DNA from: DASSUW01 sp963774155
Lineage (GTDB): Bacteria; Actinomycetota; Thermoleophilia; Solirubrobacterales; Solirubrobacteraceae
Assembly (NCBI GenBank): GCA_963774155.1
Contig: CAVZDW010000009.1
Span: 1-64,000, forward strand
Length of the DNA stretch: 64,000 bases
Direction: 5' to 3'
Below are positions 38,224 through 47,512 of this stretch, piece by piece (position 1 is the stretch's first letter; each line of letters starts with the position of its first letter). The translations under genes and the position numbers were made by a program. A model generated the notes under the pieces. The model saw nothing but the letters and a program-made list of their open reading frames with translations, ran no database searches and was not told the DNA's origin.

Positions 38224-39113
38224 GACGCGTCCCCGCTGAGCGCGTGCCCGGAGATCCCCGGCAGGACGTCGGCGGCGAAGGACTGCAGCCAGTCGAGCGT
38301 GCGGTCCAGCCTGCCGGGCGGCGAGAGCATGATCCGGTCGACGCCGAGCTCGACGAGCGCGTGCGCGCGCTCGGCGGAGCGCGCGTGGTCGGAGTCGTAG
38401 TAGACGGCGGCCGCGACCTGGACGTCGGCGCGGGCCTCCTTGAGCCGGCGCGTGAGGGCGCCGACCTCGCCGAGGTCCTGGGTCCAGAGGATGTTCCCCT
38501 GGGCGCGCGAGAGGGTCGTGCGCAGCGCCGCCGGGCTGGCGCCGCCGATCCAGATCGGGACGTCGGCGCCCTGGATCGGCTTGGGCGACACGCCGACCGG
38601 GGGCACGTCGTAGAACGCGCCGTGGTGCTCGACGGGGTGCTCGGACCAGGCGGTGCGCAGCAGGTCGATCGCCTCGTCGAGGCGCTTGCCGCGCTGGTCG
38701 GACGGGTGGCCGAGCAGCTGCGCCTCCTCGGCCAGCCAGCCGGCGCCGAGCCCGAGCTCGAGGCGGCCGCCCGACAGGCAGTCGACCGTCGCGGCCTGCT
38801 TGGCGAGGCTCAGCGGGTCGCGGTTGAAGAGCGGGATGACCGCGGTGCCGAGGCGGATGCGCGACGTGACGGCGGCGGCGAAGCCGAGGGCGATCATGCC
38901 CTCGAACCACTTCGCGTCGGCCCGGAAGCTCGGGACGCCGTCGTCGCTGAACGGGTAGCGGCTCTTGATCTCGAGCGGGATCGCGATGTGCTCGGTCGAC
39001 CAGATCGACCCGTAGCCGAGGTCCTCGGCGGCGATCGCGACCTCGCGCAGGGCGACGCCGTCGGCCCCGCCGCGAGGGAGCACGACGCCGACGTGGACGC
39101 CGTCCTCAGCCAT
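38220..39113 (-). CDS. F420-type luciferase-like oxidoreductase, copy 2
   Basis: 297 residues, the shorter LLM form: VHVGVVLPRGGADG, YGSIWSTEHIAIPLEI (EH motif), TSRIRLGTAVIPLFNRDPLSLAKQAATVDCLSGGRLELGLGAGW, and VPIWIGGASPAALRTTL. Family knowledge suggests F420H2-dependent reduction/oxidation or flavin-dependent oxygenation. ATG 39113 lies only 10 bp from operator copy 7 and lacks a Shine-Dalgarno, pointing to a leaderless message. First gene of the four-gene LLM/ALDH/P450/SDR operon. Confidence 0.88.
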   Translation of the reverse strand: MAEDGVHVGVVLPRGGADGVALREVAIAAEDLGYGSIWSTEHIAIPLEIKSRYPFSDDGVPSFRADAKWFEGMIALGFAAAVTSRIRLGTAVIPLFNRDPLSLAKQAATVDCLSGGRLELGLGAGWLAEEAQLLGHPSDQRGKRLDEAIDLLRTAWSEHPVEHHGAFYDVPPVGVSPKPIQGADVPIWIGGASPAALRTTLSRAQGNILWTQDLGEVGALTRRLKEARADVQVAAAVYYDSDHARSAERAHALVELGVDRIMLSPPGRLDRTLDWLQSFAADVLPGISGHALSGDAS

Positions 39114-39123
39114 GTACGCGCTT

Positions 39124-39160
39124 GTTTGCTATTGCATTCACTTCGATCTGTATAACATAC
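39124..39160. promoter_or_regulatory. 37-bp palindromic operator, copy 7
   Basis: Arms GTTTGCTAT and TATAACATAC, span 37 bp. It separates the divergent LLM/ALDH/P450/SDR operon from flavoprotein copy 3 (ATG 39187, RBS GGGGAG). Confidence 0.85.
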
Positions 39161-39186
39161 AGCACAGTGTCAACCGGGGAGCGCGC

Positions 39187-40629
39187 ATGATGGACGTCGC
39201 AGACGTGGTCGTCGTAGGGGGCGGAGACGCCGGGATGATGGCGGCGATCGAGGCCGCCGACCAGGGCGCGTCGGTGATCCTGCTGCAGAAGAACTCGCAG
39301 GTCGGCGGCAAGTCCGACTGGGCGATCGGCTCGGTCACCGCGGGCGGCACGTCGATGCAGGCCGCGCGCGGCATCGAGGACACGCCGGAGTCCCACCGCG
39401 AGGACATCGTGGCCTGGGCGCGCAAGCACGGCGCCGACGAGGACGACCTGCCGCTGGAGAAGCTCGGGCTCCTGATCGAGCACATCCCGGCGGCCGTCGA
39501 GCGCCTGCTCGAGCTCGGCGTGACGTTCACCGGCCCGCACCCCGAGGAGATGCACAGCAAGTACCGCATGCACGTCTTCTCGCCCCACCCCATGGCGGCC
39601 GTCGCCCAGATCGGCCGCCAGGCCATCGCCCGCGGCGTCCACATCCGCTGCGACGCGCCGGGCGAGAGCCTGATCGTCTCCGACGGCGCCGTCGTCGGCG
39701 TGCGCTCGCGCGGGCGCGAGGTGCGGGCGCGCCGCGCCGTCGTGGTCGCGACCGGCGACTACTCGGCCGGCACCCCCGAGCGCGAGGGGCCGCTCGGCCA
39801 CGAGTTCGCGTTCAAGCCCTACGCCTCGGGCGACGGGCACTTCATGGCCGCCGACGCCGGCGCGGCGACCGAGGGCATGGACGGCCCGCTGCGCCTGGAC
39901 CTGCGGATGGTCGACTGGCCCTACCTGCGCCCGGAGCCCTACCTCTACGCCCACGGCGCGTTCATCGTCGGCCGCTCGGGCCGGCGCGTGACCAACGAGC
40001 TGGCGCTCGACGGCCTCGCGGTGGCCCGCGGCGTCGACGAGGACCTGTTCGTCGTGCTCGATGCCGACCTCGTCGACCGCATCGCCACCGCCGCCGACGA
40101 CGGCCCGGACGCCCGCGACGGCTGGCTGCGCGAGGACAAGCTGGTCCTCGGCACGTTCCCGAGCGTCGCCTACGCCTACGTGCAGGACGTCCTCGACTCC
40201 GGCCAGGCCGCGCACGGCACGATCGGAGAGGTCGCCGCGGCGCTCGGCATCGACGGCGAGGCCTTCGCGGCCGAGGTCGCCGCCTTCGACGCGGCGATGC
40301 GCGGCGACGTGCCCGACCCGCATGGCCGCCCCGCCGACGGGCGCGCGCGCGACCGCGGCCCGTACCTCGTCATCGGCCCCGGCCGCTTCCGCTGCTTCAA
40401 CGGCCAGGCGACGATCAGCTGCGACCTGGAGATGCGCGCGCTGGGCGCCGACGGCGAGCCGGTGCCGGGCCTGTTCGTCGCGGGCAACTGCGCGACGCGC
40501 GCCAACGTCGGCTACGCCGCCGGCGGCCACGGCTACGGGCTCGGCTGGGCGCTGGTCAGCGGGCGCATCGCGGGGACGCAGGCCGCGGGCTGCCCGGACC
40601 GCTACGCGATCGAGTCGATCTCGACGTAG
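39187..40629 (+). CDS. FAD-dependent oxidoreductase, fumarate-reductase family, copy 3 (distinct subgroup)
   Basis: 480 residues, intact. FAD fold DVVVVGGGDAGMMAAIEAADQG, then NSQVGGKSDWAIGSVTAGGTSMQ, a shared second FAD block RRAVVVATGDYSAGTPE, YASGDGHFMAADAGAATEGMDGP, and C-terminal GLFVAGNCATRANVGYAAGGHGYGLGWALVSGRIAG. It belongs to the same fold family as copies 1, 2 and 4 but has a different substrate-domain sequence, so probably another substrate. Start at ATG 39187, 26 bp past operator copy 7. Confidence 0.88.
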   Translation: MMDVADVVVVGGGDAGMMAAIEAADQGASVILLQKNSQVGGKSDWAIGSVTAGGTSMQAARGIEDTPESHREDIVAWARKHGADEDDLPLEKLGLLIEHIPAAVERLLELGVTFTGPHPEEMHSKYRMHVFSPHPMAAVAQIGRQAIARGVHIRCDAPGESLIVSDGAVVGVRSRGREVRARRAVVVATGDYSAGTPEREGPLGHEFAFKPYASGDGHFMAADAGAATEGMDGPLRLDLRMVDWPYLRPEPYLYAHGAFIVGRSGRRVTNELALDGLAVARGVDEDLFVVLDADLVDRIATAADDGPDARDGWLREDKLVLGTFPSVAYAYVQDVLDSGQAAHGTIGEVAAALGIDGEAFAAEVAAFDAAMRGDVPDPHGRPADGRARDRGPYLVIGPGRFRCFNGQATISCDLEMRALGADGEPVPGLFVAGNCATRANVGYAAGGHGYGLGWALVSGRIAGTQAAGCPDRYAIESIST

Positions 40630-40633
40630 ACCA

Positions 40634-41620
40634 TCAGGCGCCCCCGGCGAGCGCCAGCAGCCGCTCGTGCGTCGCGTCGGAGAGCTCGACGCCGTCGAGC
40701 GCCCGCCGGCGCCGCTCGGCGCGCGAGCGGTCGAACGGCATGCGCACGGCCTCGACGCCGTCGACCGGCGGCGTGGCGCGGATGCCCTCGGCCAGCGCGG
40801 CCGCGCGCTCCTCGAAGCCGCTCCGCGAGCCGAACAGCGACGGGTCGAGGGCCACGATCAGAAACGACCAGCCGTCGTCGCCGGTCGGCAGCGGGGCCAT
40901 CCCGCACAGGACCCCGAGCAGCTGGATCGCGACCGCGATGCCGAACCCGCGGTGCCCGGCGAACGGCAGCAGGACGCCGTCGACGGCGTCGGCCGCCACC
41001 GTCGTCGGCCGGCCGTCGGCGTCGAGCGCGACGCCGACGGGCAGCGGCTCGCCGGAGCGGGCGCGCGCGAGCAGCTCGCCGCCCGAGATCGCCGAGGTGG
41101 CGAGGTCGACCACGACCGGCTCGCCCGCCGTCGGGAAGCCGAACGCGAGCGGGTTCGTCCCCAGCCGCGCGACGCGCCCGCCGTGCGGCGCCACGCGCGG
41201 GTAGCCGGTGGCGACGGCGATCGCCACGAGGCCGTCGAGCGCGGCGCGCTCGACGTAGTACGACAGCAGTCCGGAGTAGCGGTGCTCGACCGCCGCGACC
41301 GTGGCCAGGCCGGTCGCGTGCGCCTTCTCGAGGCACAGGCGCGTGGCGTGCTCGGCCACGACCATGCCCGGCTGGCCGCCCCCGTCGACCACGGCGCTCG
41401 ACGCGCGATCGTGGCGCAGCGCGAGCGGGCGGCGCGCTGGTCGGGGTCGGCCGTAGTGCTCGGCCATCGGGATCAGCCGCGAGAGCCCGACGTGGCCGCG
41501 AAGCTCGGCGTCGAGGACGTGGTCGGCGACGATCGCGGCAGCGTCCTCGTCGGCCGCGAAGCCGCGGGCGACCGCGACGGCGAGCGCCCGGGCCTCGGCC
41601 GCGGACAGCCGCACGCTCAT
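40634..41620 (-). CDS. LDH2/malate dehydrogenase-family (YlbC/YiaK-type) oxidoreductase
   Basis: 328 residues of the NAD(P)-dependent MDH2/LDH2 family, unrelated to classical LDH: AEARALAVAVARGF, VLDAELRGHVGLSRLI (the conserved HxxHG-like substrate His variant), TGLATVAAVEHRYSGLLSYYVERA, LGTNPLAFGFPTAGEPVVVDLATSAISGGEL and PFAGHRGFGIAVAIQLL. It reduces a 2-oxo acid or oxidises a 2-hydroxy acid. ATG 41620 is chosen because upstream codons fall within operator copy 8; the message would be almost leaderless. It is convergent with flavoprotein copy 3, 4 bp apart, and divergent from the acyl-CoA dehydrogenase. Confidence 0.85.
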   Translation of the reverse strand: MSVRLSAAEARALAVAVARGFAADEDAAAIVADHVLDAELRGHVGLSRLIPMAEHYGRPRPARRPLALRHDRASSAVVDGGGQPGMVVAEHATRLCLEKAHATGLATVAAVEHRYSGLLSYYVERAALDGLVAIAVATGYPRVAPHGGRVARLGTNPLAFGFPTAGEPVVVDLATSAISGGELLARARSGEPLPVGVALDADGRPTTVAADAVDGVLLPFAGHRGFGIAVAIQLLGVLCGMAPLPTGDDGWSFLIVALDPSLFGSRSGFEERAAALAEGIRATPPVDGVEAVRMPFDRSRAERRRRALDGVELSDATHERLLALAGGA

Positions 41621-41626
41621 CGCTAT

Positions 41627-41662
41627 GTTTGCTATGCAGATCATTCGGCTCGTATAACGTAC
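41627..41662. promoter_or_regulatory. 36-bp palindromic operator, copy 8
   Basis: Arms GTTTGCTAT and TATAACGTAC; one base shorter than the 37-bp norm, either a true variant or another base error. It separates the LDH2-type gene (start 6 bp away) from the acyl-CoA dehydrogenase (start 36 bp away). Confidence 0.75.
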
Positions 41663-41698
41663 GTTCGTACCTGATCACTGTCAACCTGAGGGGCCACG

Positions 41699-42853
41699 AT
41701 GCAGCTGGTGACCATGCGCCCGCCGTGGGCGGACGACGAGCTCGACGCGCTACGGGAGCTGGTCCGCGACTTCCTCGCCGCCGAGGCCGTGCCGCGCCAG
41801 GCCGAGTGGGAGCGCCAGCACCACGTCGACCGCGAGTTCTGGCGCAAGGCCGGCGAGCTGGGGCTGCTGTGCGCGAGCATCCCCGAGGAGTACGGCGGCG
41901 CGGGCGGGCGCTTCGTGCACGAGGCGGTCATCAGCGAGGAGCAGTTCCGCGCGCTGGTCACCGGCTGGGGCAACCAGATCCACAGCGGCATCGTCGCGCA
42001 CTACGTCCTCGCCTACGGGTCCGAGGAGCGCAAGCGGGCGTGGCTGCCGCGGATGGCCACGGGCGAGCTGATCGGCGCGATCGCGATGACCGAGCCCGGG
42101 ACGGGCTCGGACCTCAAGCGCGTGCGCACGTCCGCGAGGCTCGACGGCGACGAGTACGTCCTCAACGGCGCCAAGACGTTCATCTCCAACGGCCAGATCT
42201 GCGACCTCGTGATCGTCGTCGCGCGCACCAACGGCGTGCCCGGCGCGCGCGGGATCTCGCTGATCGTCGTCGAGACCGAGGGCGCCGACGGCTTCGCCCG
42301 CGGCGCCACCGCCGAGAAGCTCGGCATGCACGCCCAGGACACCAGCGAGCTGTTCTTCGACGACGTCCGCGTGCCCGCCGCCAACCTCCTCGGCGCGTCG
42401 GAGGGGCTCGGGTTCGGCCAGCTCATGTCGCAGCTCGCCTCCGAGCGCATGACGATCGCGATCCAGGGGGTGGCGTCGATGGAGCGGGCGATCGGCGAGA
42501 CCGTCGCCTACGTCAAGGAGCGCGAGCTCTTCGACCAGCGGCTCATCGACATGCAGAACACCCGCTTCAAGCTCGCCGAGTGCCAGACCGCGTGGCGGGT
42601 CACGCGCAGCTTCCTCGACGAGTGCATCGTGCGCCACGGGCGCGGCGAGCTCGACGCCACCACCGCCGCGATGGCGAAGTGGTGGTGCACCGACCAGCAG
42701 TGCCGCGTCATCGACGAGTGCCTGCAGCTGCACGGCGGCTACGGCTACACGACCGAGTACCCGATCGCGCGGCTCTACGCGGACGCCCGCGCCCAGCGCA
42801 TCTACGGGGGCGCCAACGAGATCATGAAAGAGCTGATCGCGAGGGACCTGTGA
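41699..42853 (+). CDS. Acyl-CoA dehydrogenase
   Basis: 384 residues, intact. FAD/substrate signatures: AMTEPGTGSDLKRVRTSA, YVLNGAKTFISNGQICD, LQLHGGYGYTTEYPIARLYADARAQRIYGGANEIMKELIAR. The usual C-terminal catalytic Glu (YEGT) is replaced by YGGA, and a Glu is available in the helix-G segment QLASERMTIA, the arrangement known for long-chain and isovaleryl-CoA dehydrogenases. It introduces the 2,3-double bond into an acyl-CoA, plausibly the S-methyl-branched product of the racemase. RBS GAGGGG lies before ATG 41699. Confidence 0.9.
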   Translation: MQLVTMRPPWADDELDALRELVRDFLAAEAVPRQAEWERQHHVDREFWRKAGELGLLCASIPEEYGGAGGRFVHEAVISEEQFRALVTGWGNQIHSGIVAHYVLAYGSEERKRAWLPRMATGELIGAIAMTEPGTGSDLKRVRTSARLDGDEYVLNGAKTFISNGQICDLVIVVARTNGVPGARGISLIVVETEGADGFARGATAEKLGMHAQDTSELFFDDVRVPAANLLGASEGLGFGQLMSQLASERMTIAIQGVASMERAIGETVAYVKERELFDQRLIDMQNTRFKLAECQTAWRVTRSFLDECIVRHGRGELDATTAAMAKWWCTDQQCRVIDECLQLHGGYGYTTEYPIARLYADARAQRIYGGANEIMKELIARDL

Positions 42854-42872
42854 CGGCGACGGTCGATCGTCC

Positions 42873-44489
42873 CTACTCGTCTGTGATCGACTCGTAGGTT
42901 TGGCGCAGCTCGCGCTTGAGGATCTTGCCGGAGGCGTTCTTGGGCAGCGCGTCGAGCACGACGACGTACTTCGGCGTCTTGAAACGGGCGAGCCTGCCGC
43001 TGCAGAACGCGAGCACCTCGTCCTTGGTGATCGAGTGCCCTTCGCGCGCCACCACGGCGGCGGTCACGGCCTCGATCCATTTCGGGTGCTCGACCCCGAA
43101 GACGGCGACCTCCGCGACCGCGGGATGCTCGTGGATCGCCTCTTCCACCTCCCGGCTGGCCACGTTCTCGCCGCCGGTCTTGATCATGTCCTTGATCCGA
43201 TCGACGACCGTGAGGTAGCCCTCCTCGTCGAGGATGCCGAGGTCGCCGGTCCGCAGCCAGCCGTCGCGGAACGTCTCGGCGGTCTTCGCCGGGTCGTCCC
43301 AGTAGCCGAGCATGGCCTGGGGTGAGCGATGCACGATCTCGCCCTCGACGCCCGCCGGGACCGGGCGGCCGTGCTCGTCGACGATGCGGGTCTCGACGTT
43401 GACGGCCGGCCGGCCGGCCGACCCGGCCTTGCGGACCTGGTCCTCCGGACCGAGGACGGTCGCGACCGGGGACATCTCGGTCTGCCCGTAGAAGTTGAAG
43501 AAGCGCACGTCCGGAAGCGACTCGCCGAGCTCTGAGAGCACCTCGACCGGCATGATCGAGGCGCCGTAGTAGCCCTTGCGCAGCGACGAAAGGTCGCGGC
43601 GCCGGAAGTCGGCATGGTGCATCAGCGCGATCCACACGGTCGGCGGGCAGAACAGCTTCGTCGCGCGCCAGGTCTCGACGGCCTCCAGGATCGCCGCCGG
43701 CTGCGGGCGCCCGAGCACGACGTTGGTCGCCCCGAGGTGGATCGACGGCGTGAAGAAGCAGTGCAGCTGCGCGGAGTGGAAGAGCGGCAGCGCGTGGACC
43801 TCGATGTCGTCGGCCGCCATCTGGCCGTCGACGAAGCAGCTGACGTGCTCGGCGATCACGGACCGGCTGGTCAGGATCACGCCCTTGGGCCGCGACTCGG
43901 TGCCGCTCGTGTACAGCAGCTCGAGCGGGTCGTTCTCGTCGAGCGCGACGGCGGGCGGCTCGGCGTCCGGATGCGCCATCAAGGCGTCCAGCGACTCCCA
44001 GCCCTCCGCGGCCGCCGTCGGGCCGTGCACGATCACGCCGCGCACCGCGACGGCGTCCTGGAGATCGGCCTCGCGGATGGCCTTCTCGGCGACCTCGAGC
44101 AGCTGTTCCTCGACGATCATCGCGCTCGCGCCCGCGTGTCCGAGGATGTAGGCGACCTCCGTCGCGCTGAGCATGTAGTTGATCGGCACGCAGATCGACC
44201 CCAGCCGGGCCGACGCGTAGTAGGCCACGACGAACCCGTAGGAGTTGCGCGAGAGCAGCGCCAGCCGATCGCCCTTGCGGACGCCGCGCTCGGCGAGCGC
44301 GTTCGCGACACGGTTGACCGTCTCGTCGAGCTCCGCGTAAGTCGCGCGCTGCTCGCCGTAGGCGACCGCGGTCTTCCCCGGATAGCGCACCGCCGAACGC
44401 CACAGAAGGTCGCCCATCGTGTCACGACGGGCGCGGGCGACCGTGCCGGTGAGCCCTTCCCCGAACGTCGCAGCCGTGATCGTTTCCAC
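42873..44489 (-). CDS. AMP-forming acyl-CoA synthetase/ligase
   Basis: 538 residues of the ANL superfamily: P-loop LLYTSGTESRPKGVILT, aromatic/ATP motif FNFYGQTEMSP, YWDDPAKTAETFRDGWLRTGDLGILDEEGYLTVVDRIKDMIKTGGENV and the C-terminal acyl-adenylate Lys in PKNASGKILKREL. GTG 44489 has RBS AGGAGG. It activates a carboxylic acid to its CoA thioester; the binding pocket cannot be read. It follows the Leu/Val-type dehydrogenase by 8 bp on the same strand and is convergent with the acyl-CoA dehydrogenase. Intact. Confidence 0.92.
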   Translation of the reverse strand: METITAATFGEGLTGTVARARRDTMGDLLWRSAVRYPGKTAVAYGEQRATYAELDETVNRVANALAERGVRKGDRLALLSRNSYGFVVAYYASARLGSICVPINYMLSATEVAYILGHAGASAMIVEEQLLEVAEKAIREADLQDAVAVRGVIVHGPTAAAEGWESLDALMAHPDAEPPAVALDENDPLELLYTSGTESRPKGVILTSRSVIAEHVSCFVDGQMAADDIEVHALPLFHSAQLHCFFTPSIHLGATNVVLGRPQPAAILEAVETWRATKLFCPPTVWIALMHHADFRRRDLSSLRKGYYGASIMPVEVLSELGESLPDVRFFNFYGQTEMSPVATVLGPEDQVRKAGSAGRPAVNVETRIVDEHGRPVPAGVEGEIVHRSPQAMLGYWDDPAKTAETFRDGWLRTGDLGILDEEGYLTVVDRIKDMIKTGGENVASREVEEAIHEHPAVAEVAVFGVEHPKWIEAVTAAVVAREGHSITKDEVLAFCSGRLARFKTPKYVVVLDALPKNASGKILKRELRQTYESITDE

Positions 44490-44497
44490 GTGTCCTC

Positions 44498-45563
44498 CTA
44501 CGCTCGGGCGGTCGCTTGCCCTGCCTCCAGGCGGCGCCCCGCGATCTCGTACGCCGTCGTCAGCGGCGTGTGGCCTCCCGTCTCGGACTCGTCGAGGATC
44601 TCCGCGATTACGTCGTGGATGCCCTCGACGCGCCGCGCGACGCGCTCGGGATCGTGCTCGCCGGCGTGCTCCTCGGCGGCGTGGATGATGCCGCCGGCGT
44701 TGGCGATGAAGTCGGGCGCGTAGACGATCCCGCGGCGGTGCAGCTCGTCGGCCAGCTCCTCGCGCGCGAGCTGGTTGTTCGCCGCGCCGCAGACGATCTG
44801 GCAGCGCAAAGCGGGGATCGTCGCCTCGTCGAGCACGCCGCCGAGCGCGCACGGCGCGAGCACGTCGACCTCGGCGATCATCGCGCTCTCCGGATCGCTC
44901 CAGCGCGCGCTCGGCAGCTCCTCGGCCAGCCCTCGCTTGGCCTCGTTGATGTCGGCGAGGATCAGCTCGGCGCCCTGCTCGGCGAGCGATCCGGGCCAGG
45001 CCCTCGCCGACCGAGCCGACGCCGACGATCGCGACGCTGCGGCCCTCGAAATCCTCCGAGCCGAAGCGCTTGTCGACGCAGGCGCGCATGGCGGCCTCGA
45101 CACCGGCGGCCGTGAACGGGCTCGGATCACCGACCCCGCCCTGCTCCGGCGGAAGTCCCACCACGTGCTGTGTGCGCGTGCGGATGAGCTCCATGTCCGC
45201 CGGCTTGGTGCCGACGTCCTCGGCGGCGATGTACTGACCGCCGAGCCCCTCGACGCCGTCGGCCAGATCGAGGAGCATCGCGTCGCGGTCGACTCCGGGC
45301 TCCATCGCGATGACGCTCTTGCCGCCGCCCAGCGGCAGGCCCGCCGCCGCTGACTTGTACGTCATGCCGCGCGCCAGCCTCAGCGCGTCGCGGACCGCCT
45401 CCGCGGCGCTGCCGTAGCTCGTCATCCGGCAGCCGCCCAGCGCCGGGCCCAGTACCGTCGAGTGCACGGCGATCACCGTGTACACGCCGCTCCGGCTACC
45501 TCGCCGCACCACCAGCGCCTCATGATCGAGGCTCACCAGAGGCGAACCGACACTCTCGGCCAT
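44498..45563 (-). CDS. Leu/Phe/Val/Glu-family amino-acid dehydrogenase (one frameshift)
   Basis: About 354 residues: TVIAVHSTVLGPALGGCRM, MTYKSAAAGLPLGGGKSVIA (the glycine-rich loop with catalytic Lys), YIAAEDVGT, then the Rossmann motif VAIVGVGSVGEGLAR, ADINEAKRG, VCGAANNQLA and YAPDFIANAGGIIHAAEE. This pattern fits leucine/valine dehydrogenase-like enzymes, which interconvert a branched-chain amino acid and its 2-oxo acid. One inserted base at about 44995 (after GEGLAR). RBS GGAGG lies within a dyad at 45574. Paired with the CoA ligase, it may feed branched 2-oxo acids into CoA metabolism. Confidence 0.82.
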
Positions 45564-45573
45564 GGGGTGCCTC

Positions 45574-45588
45574 CTCCAACGGTTGGAG
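45574..45588. promoter_or_regulatory. Dyad over the Shine-Dalgarno of the amino-acid dehydrogenase
   Basis: CTCCAAC-G-GTTGGAG is a perfect 7-bp inverted repeat with a single-base centre. Its arm overlaps the GGAGGAGG Shine-Dalgarno (minus strand) of the gene starting at 45563. It could be an operator or an RNA stem that hides the ribosome-binding site. The 150-bp region to the divergent gene at 45714 shows nothing else. Confidence 0.4.
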
Positions 45589-45713
45589 ATTCGCGAGCGA
45601 AGCGTCGCCGGGCGCCGGATGTTACTCCGGCGGTCCGGTCCGCGGCCGGACGACGCGCGCGGTCACGATCGGGTATGAGTCGCTCCGTCACGCTACGAGG
45701 CTGGAGGTGGACC

Positions 45714-46679
45714 ATGACGGGAGCGACAGCTGGGCCGCTCGTGGTGGTGATCGATCACGGTGTCCACGGCGAGGTAAGGCTCGAGCGCACGGTCCTCGAG
45801 CCGCTGGGCTTCAGCGTGGTCGACACCCGCGGGGACGGCCACGACACCGAGCAGGGGTTCGCGCTCGCCGCCGAGAAGGGCGCGGTGGCGGTCGTCGCGG
45901 GACCGATCATCCCGCTCGACCGCGCGCACCTCGAGCGCCTGCAGGGGTGCCGCGCGATCGTCCGCTACGGAGTCGGGCTCGACAACGTGGACGTCGCCGC
46001 GGCGGCCGATCTGGGCATCGCCGTGGGCAACGTCCCCGAGTACGGCCACGAGGAGATCTCCAACCATGCGATCGCGCTGCTGCTCGCGCTGCACCGGCGG
46101 CTGTTCCAGTTCGACCGCAGCGTGCGCGCGGGCGGCCGGGAAGTTCCCGCGCCCGAGACGATCTCGCGGCTCTCGGAGTGCACGCTCGGGCTCGTCGGGC
46201 TGGGGCGCATCGGCCAGCGCGTGGCCACCAAGGCGGCGGCCTTCGGGATGCACGTGATCGGCGTCGACCCCTATCTCGACGAGGCCGAGGCGCGAGCACT
46301 CGGAGTGGAGCTGGTGGGGCTCGACGAGCTGCTTGCGGCGGGCCGACTGCGTCTCGCTTCACGTGCCCCTCACCGGCGAGACGCGCCACATGATCGACGA
46401 GCACGCGCTCGGTGAGATGCGCGAGGGCGCCGGCTGATCAACATCGGCCGCGGCGGGCTCGTCGACGAGGACGCGCTCGTGCGGGCCCTGAACGACGGGC
46501 GGCTGATGGGGGCGGCGCTCGACGTGACCGAGATCGAGCCGCTGCCGGCCGACAGCCCGCTGCTGAGCGCCCCGAACGTGATCCTCACGCCGCACGTGGC
46601 GTGGGTCTCGCACGCGGCGCTGGAGGAGCTGCGCCGGCGCACGGCGGAGGTGGTGGTCCGCCTCGTGGGCGCGCCGTGA
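45714..46679 (+). CDS. D-2-hydroxyacid dehydrogenase (phosphoglycerate-dehydrogenase-like; frameshifted)
   Basis: About 320 residues: substrate domain with IVRYGVGLDNVDVAAAADLGIAVGNVPEYGHEEISNHAIALLLALHRRL, Rossmann motif LGLVGLGRIGQRVATKAAAFGMHVIGVDPY, catalytic Arg in NIGRGGLVDEDAL, Glu in DVTEIEPLP and His in LTPHVAW. Shifts lie near 46340 (before CVSLHVPLTGETRHMIDE) and near 46430 (before LINIGRGG). ATG 45714 follows GGAGGTGG. It reduces a 2-oxo acid or oxidises a D-2-hydroxy acid. Its 3' end overlaps the convergent lipase-like frame. Confidence 0.8.
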
Positions 46680-47365
46680 GCGGCGTCAGCCCGCGGGCTG
46701 CGGCCAGCGCGTGCGCGATCGCCCGGTAGGACTTGCGGTTGAACGCGAGCCCGACGTGGCTGCCGGTCACCTCGACGTTGTCCGCGTAGGGCACGACGCA
46801 GGAGCGCCAGCGGACCACCCCGTCGCCCTTGGAGTAGATGCTCGTCAGCCGGACGTCGGCCGGGAACGGGCGCTCGTAGGCCTCGGTGAAGGCGCACGCG
46901 CACGTCCCGGTCATGCAGCCGCGCCGGCCCGTCCGGTCGGTCGTCTGCCGGTGGACGGCCTGCACCAGCGCCACGGCGGCCAGTGCCGGGGCGGCGACGT
47001 CGAGCTGGCCGCTCAGCCCGCTCCCGAGCGTGATCACGTGCGACACCTGATCCGGGTGCCGCGCGGCCAGCGCCTTGGCCAGGGAGCCGCCGCGGCTGTG
47101 GCCGACGACCGCGACGCGTCGCCCGTGCTCGCCGGTCAGCTCCGTCACGCGTCGCTCGATGCGCAGCAGCGCCCGCTCCGAGCAGTCCGCGTTGAGCCAG
47201 ATCCCGCAAGTGCTCGGCGCGGTAGCCGATCCGGCGCAACCACAGGGCCATCGGACCGAGCGTGTAGTCGCCGGCCGCGAACCCGGGGAGCACGAGCACG
47301 GGGCGCCCGTCGCCGCGCGGCACGCCGCCGCCGTGGAAGACCGGATCGACGAGCAGGCGCATCAT
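46585..47365 (-). CDS. Lipase-like alpha/beta-hydrolase (frameshifted)
   Basis: GRPVLVLPGFAAGDYTLGPMALWLRRIGY opens the fold, then RRVTELTGEHGRRVAVVGHSRGGSLAKALAARHPDQVSHVITLGSG carries the nucleophile elbow GHSRGG. ADVRLTSIYSKGDGVVRW gives the acid region and GSHVGLAFNRKSYRAIAHAL the His. A base error near 47210 splits the first 50 residues from the rest. The open frame runs to 46585 but the protein probably ends near 46690, since the tail is antisense to the 2-hydroxyacid dehydrogenase. Related proteins are annotated as PGAP1-like or esterase/lipase; substrate unknown. Confidence 0.65.
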
Positions 47366-47512
47366 CTCGGCGCTGCCAGCGCAGCTCGGGCAGCGGACGA
47401 CCCCACCAACGTGCGCTCTCGGCGTCGGTCGGCAGAGGCTCCGGCGTCATCGACGGCCAGCGTACCGGCCGAGACTAGGATGAAGACCCGGAACCCTCCA
47501 CCAGGGGGCAGC

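Noticed and set aside
39187..40629. 3-ketosteroid-delta1-dehydrogenase (KstD)
   Set aside because: The FAD fold family is shared, but the protein is about 80 residues shorter than typical KstD and I could not recognise the KstD substrate-domain motifs. No other steroid-ring genes (hsaA-D, kshA) are present.
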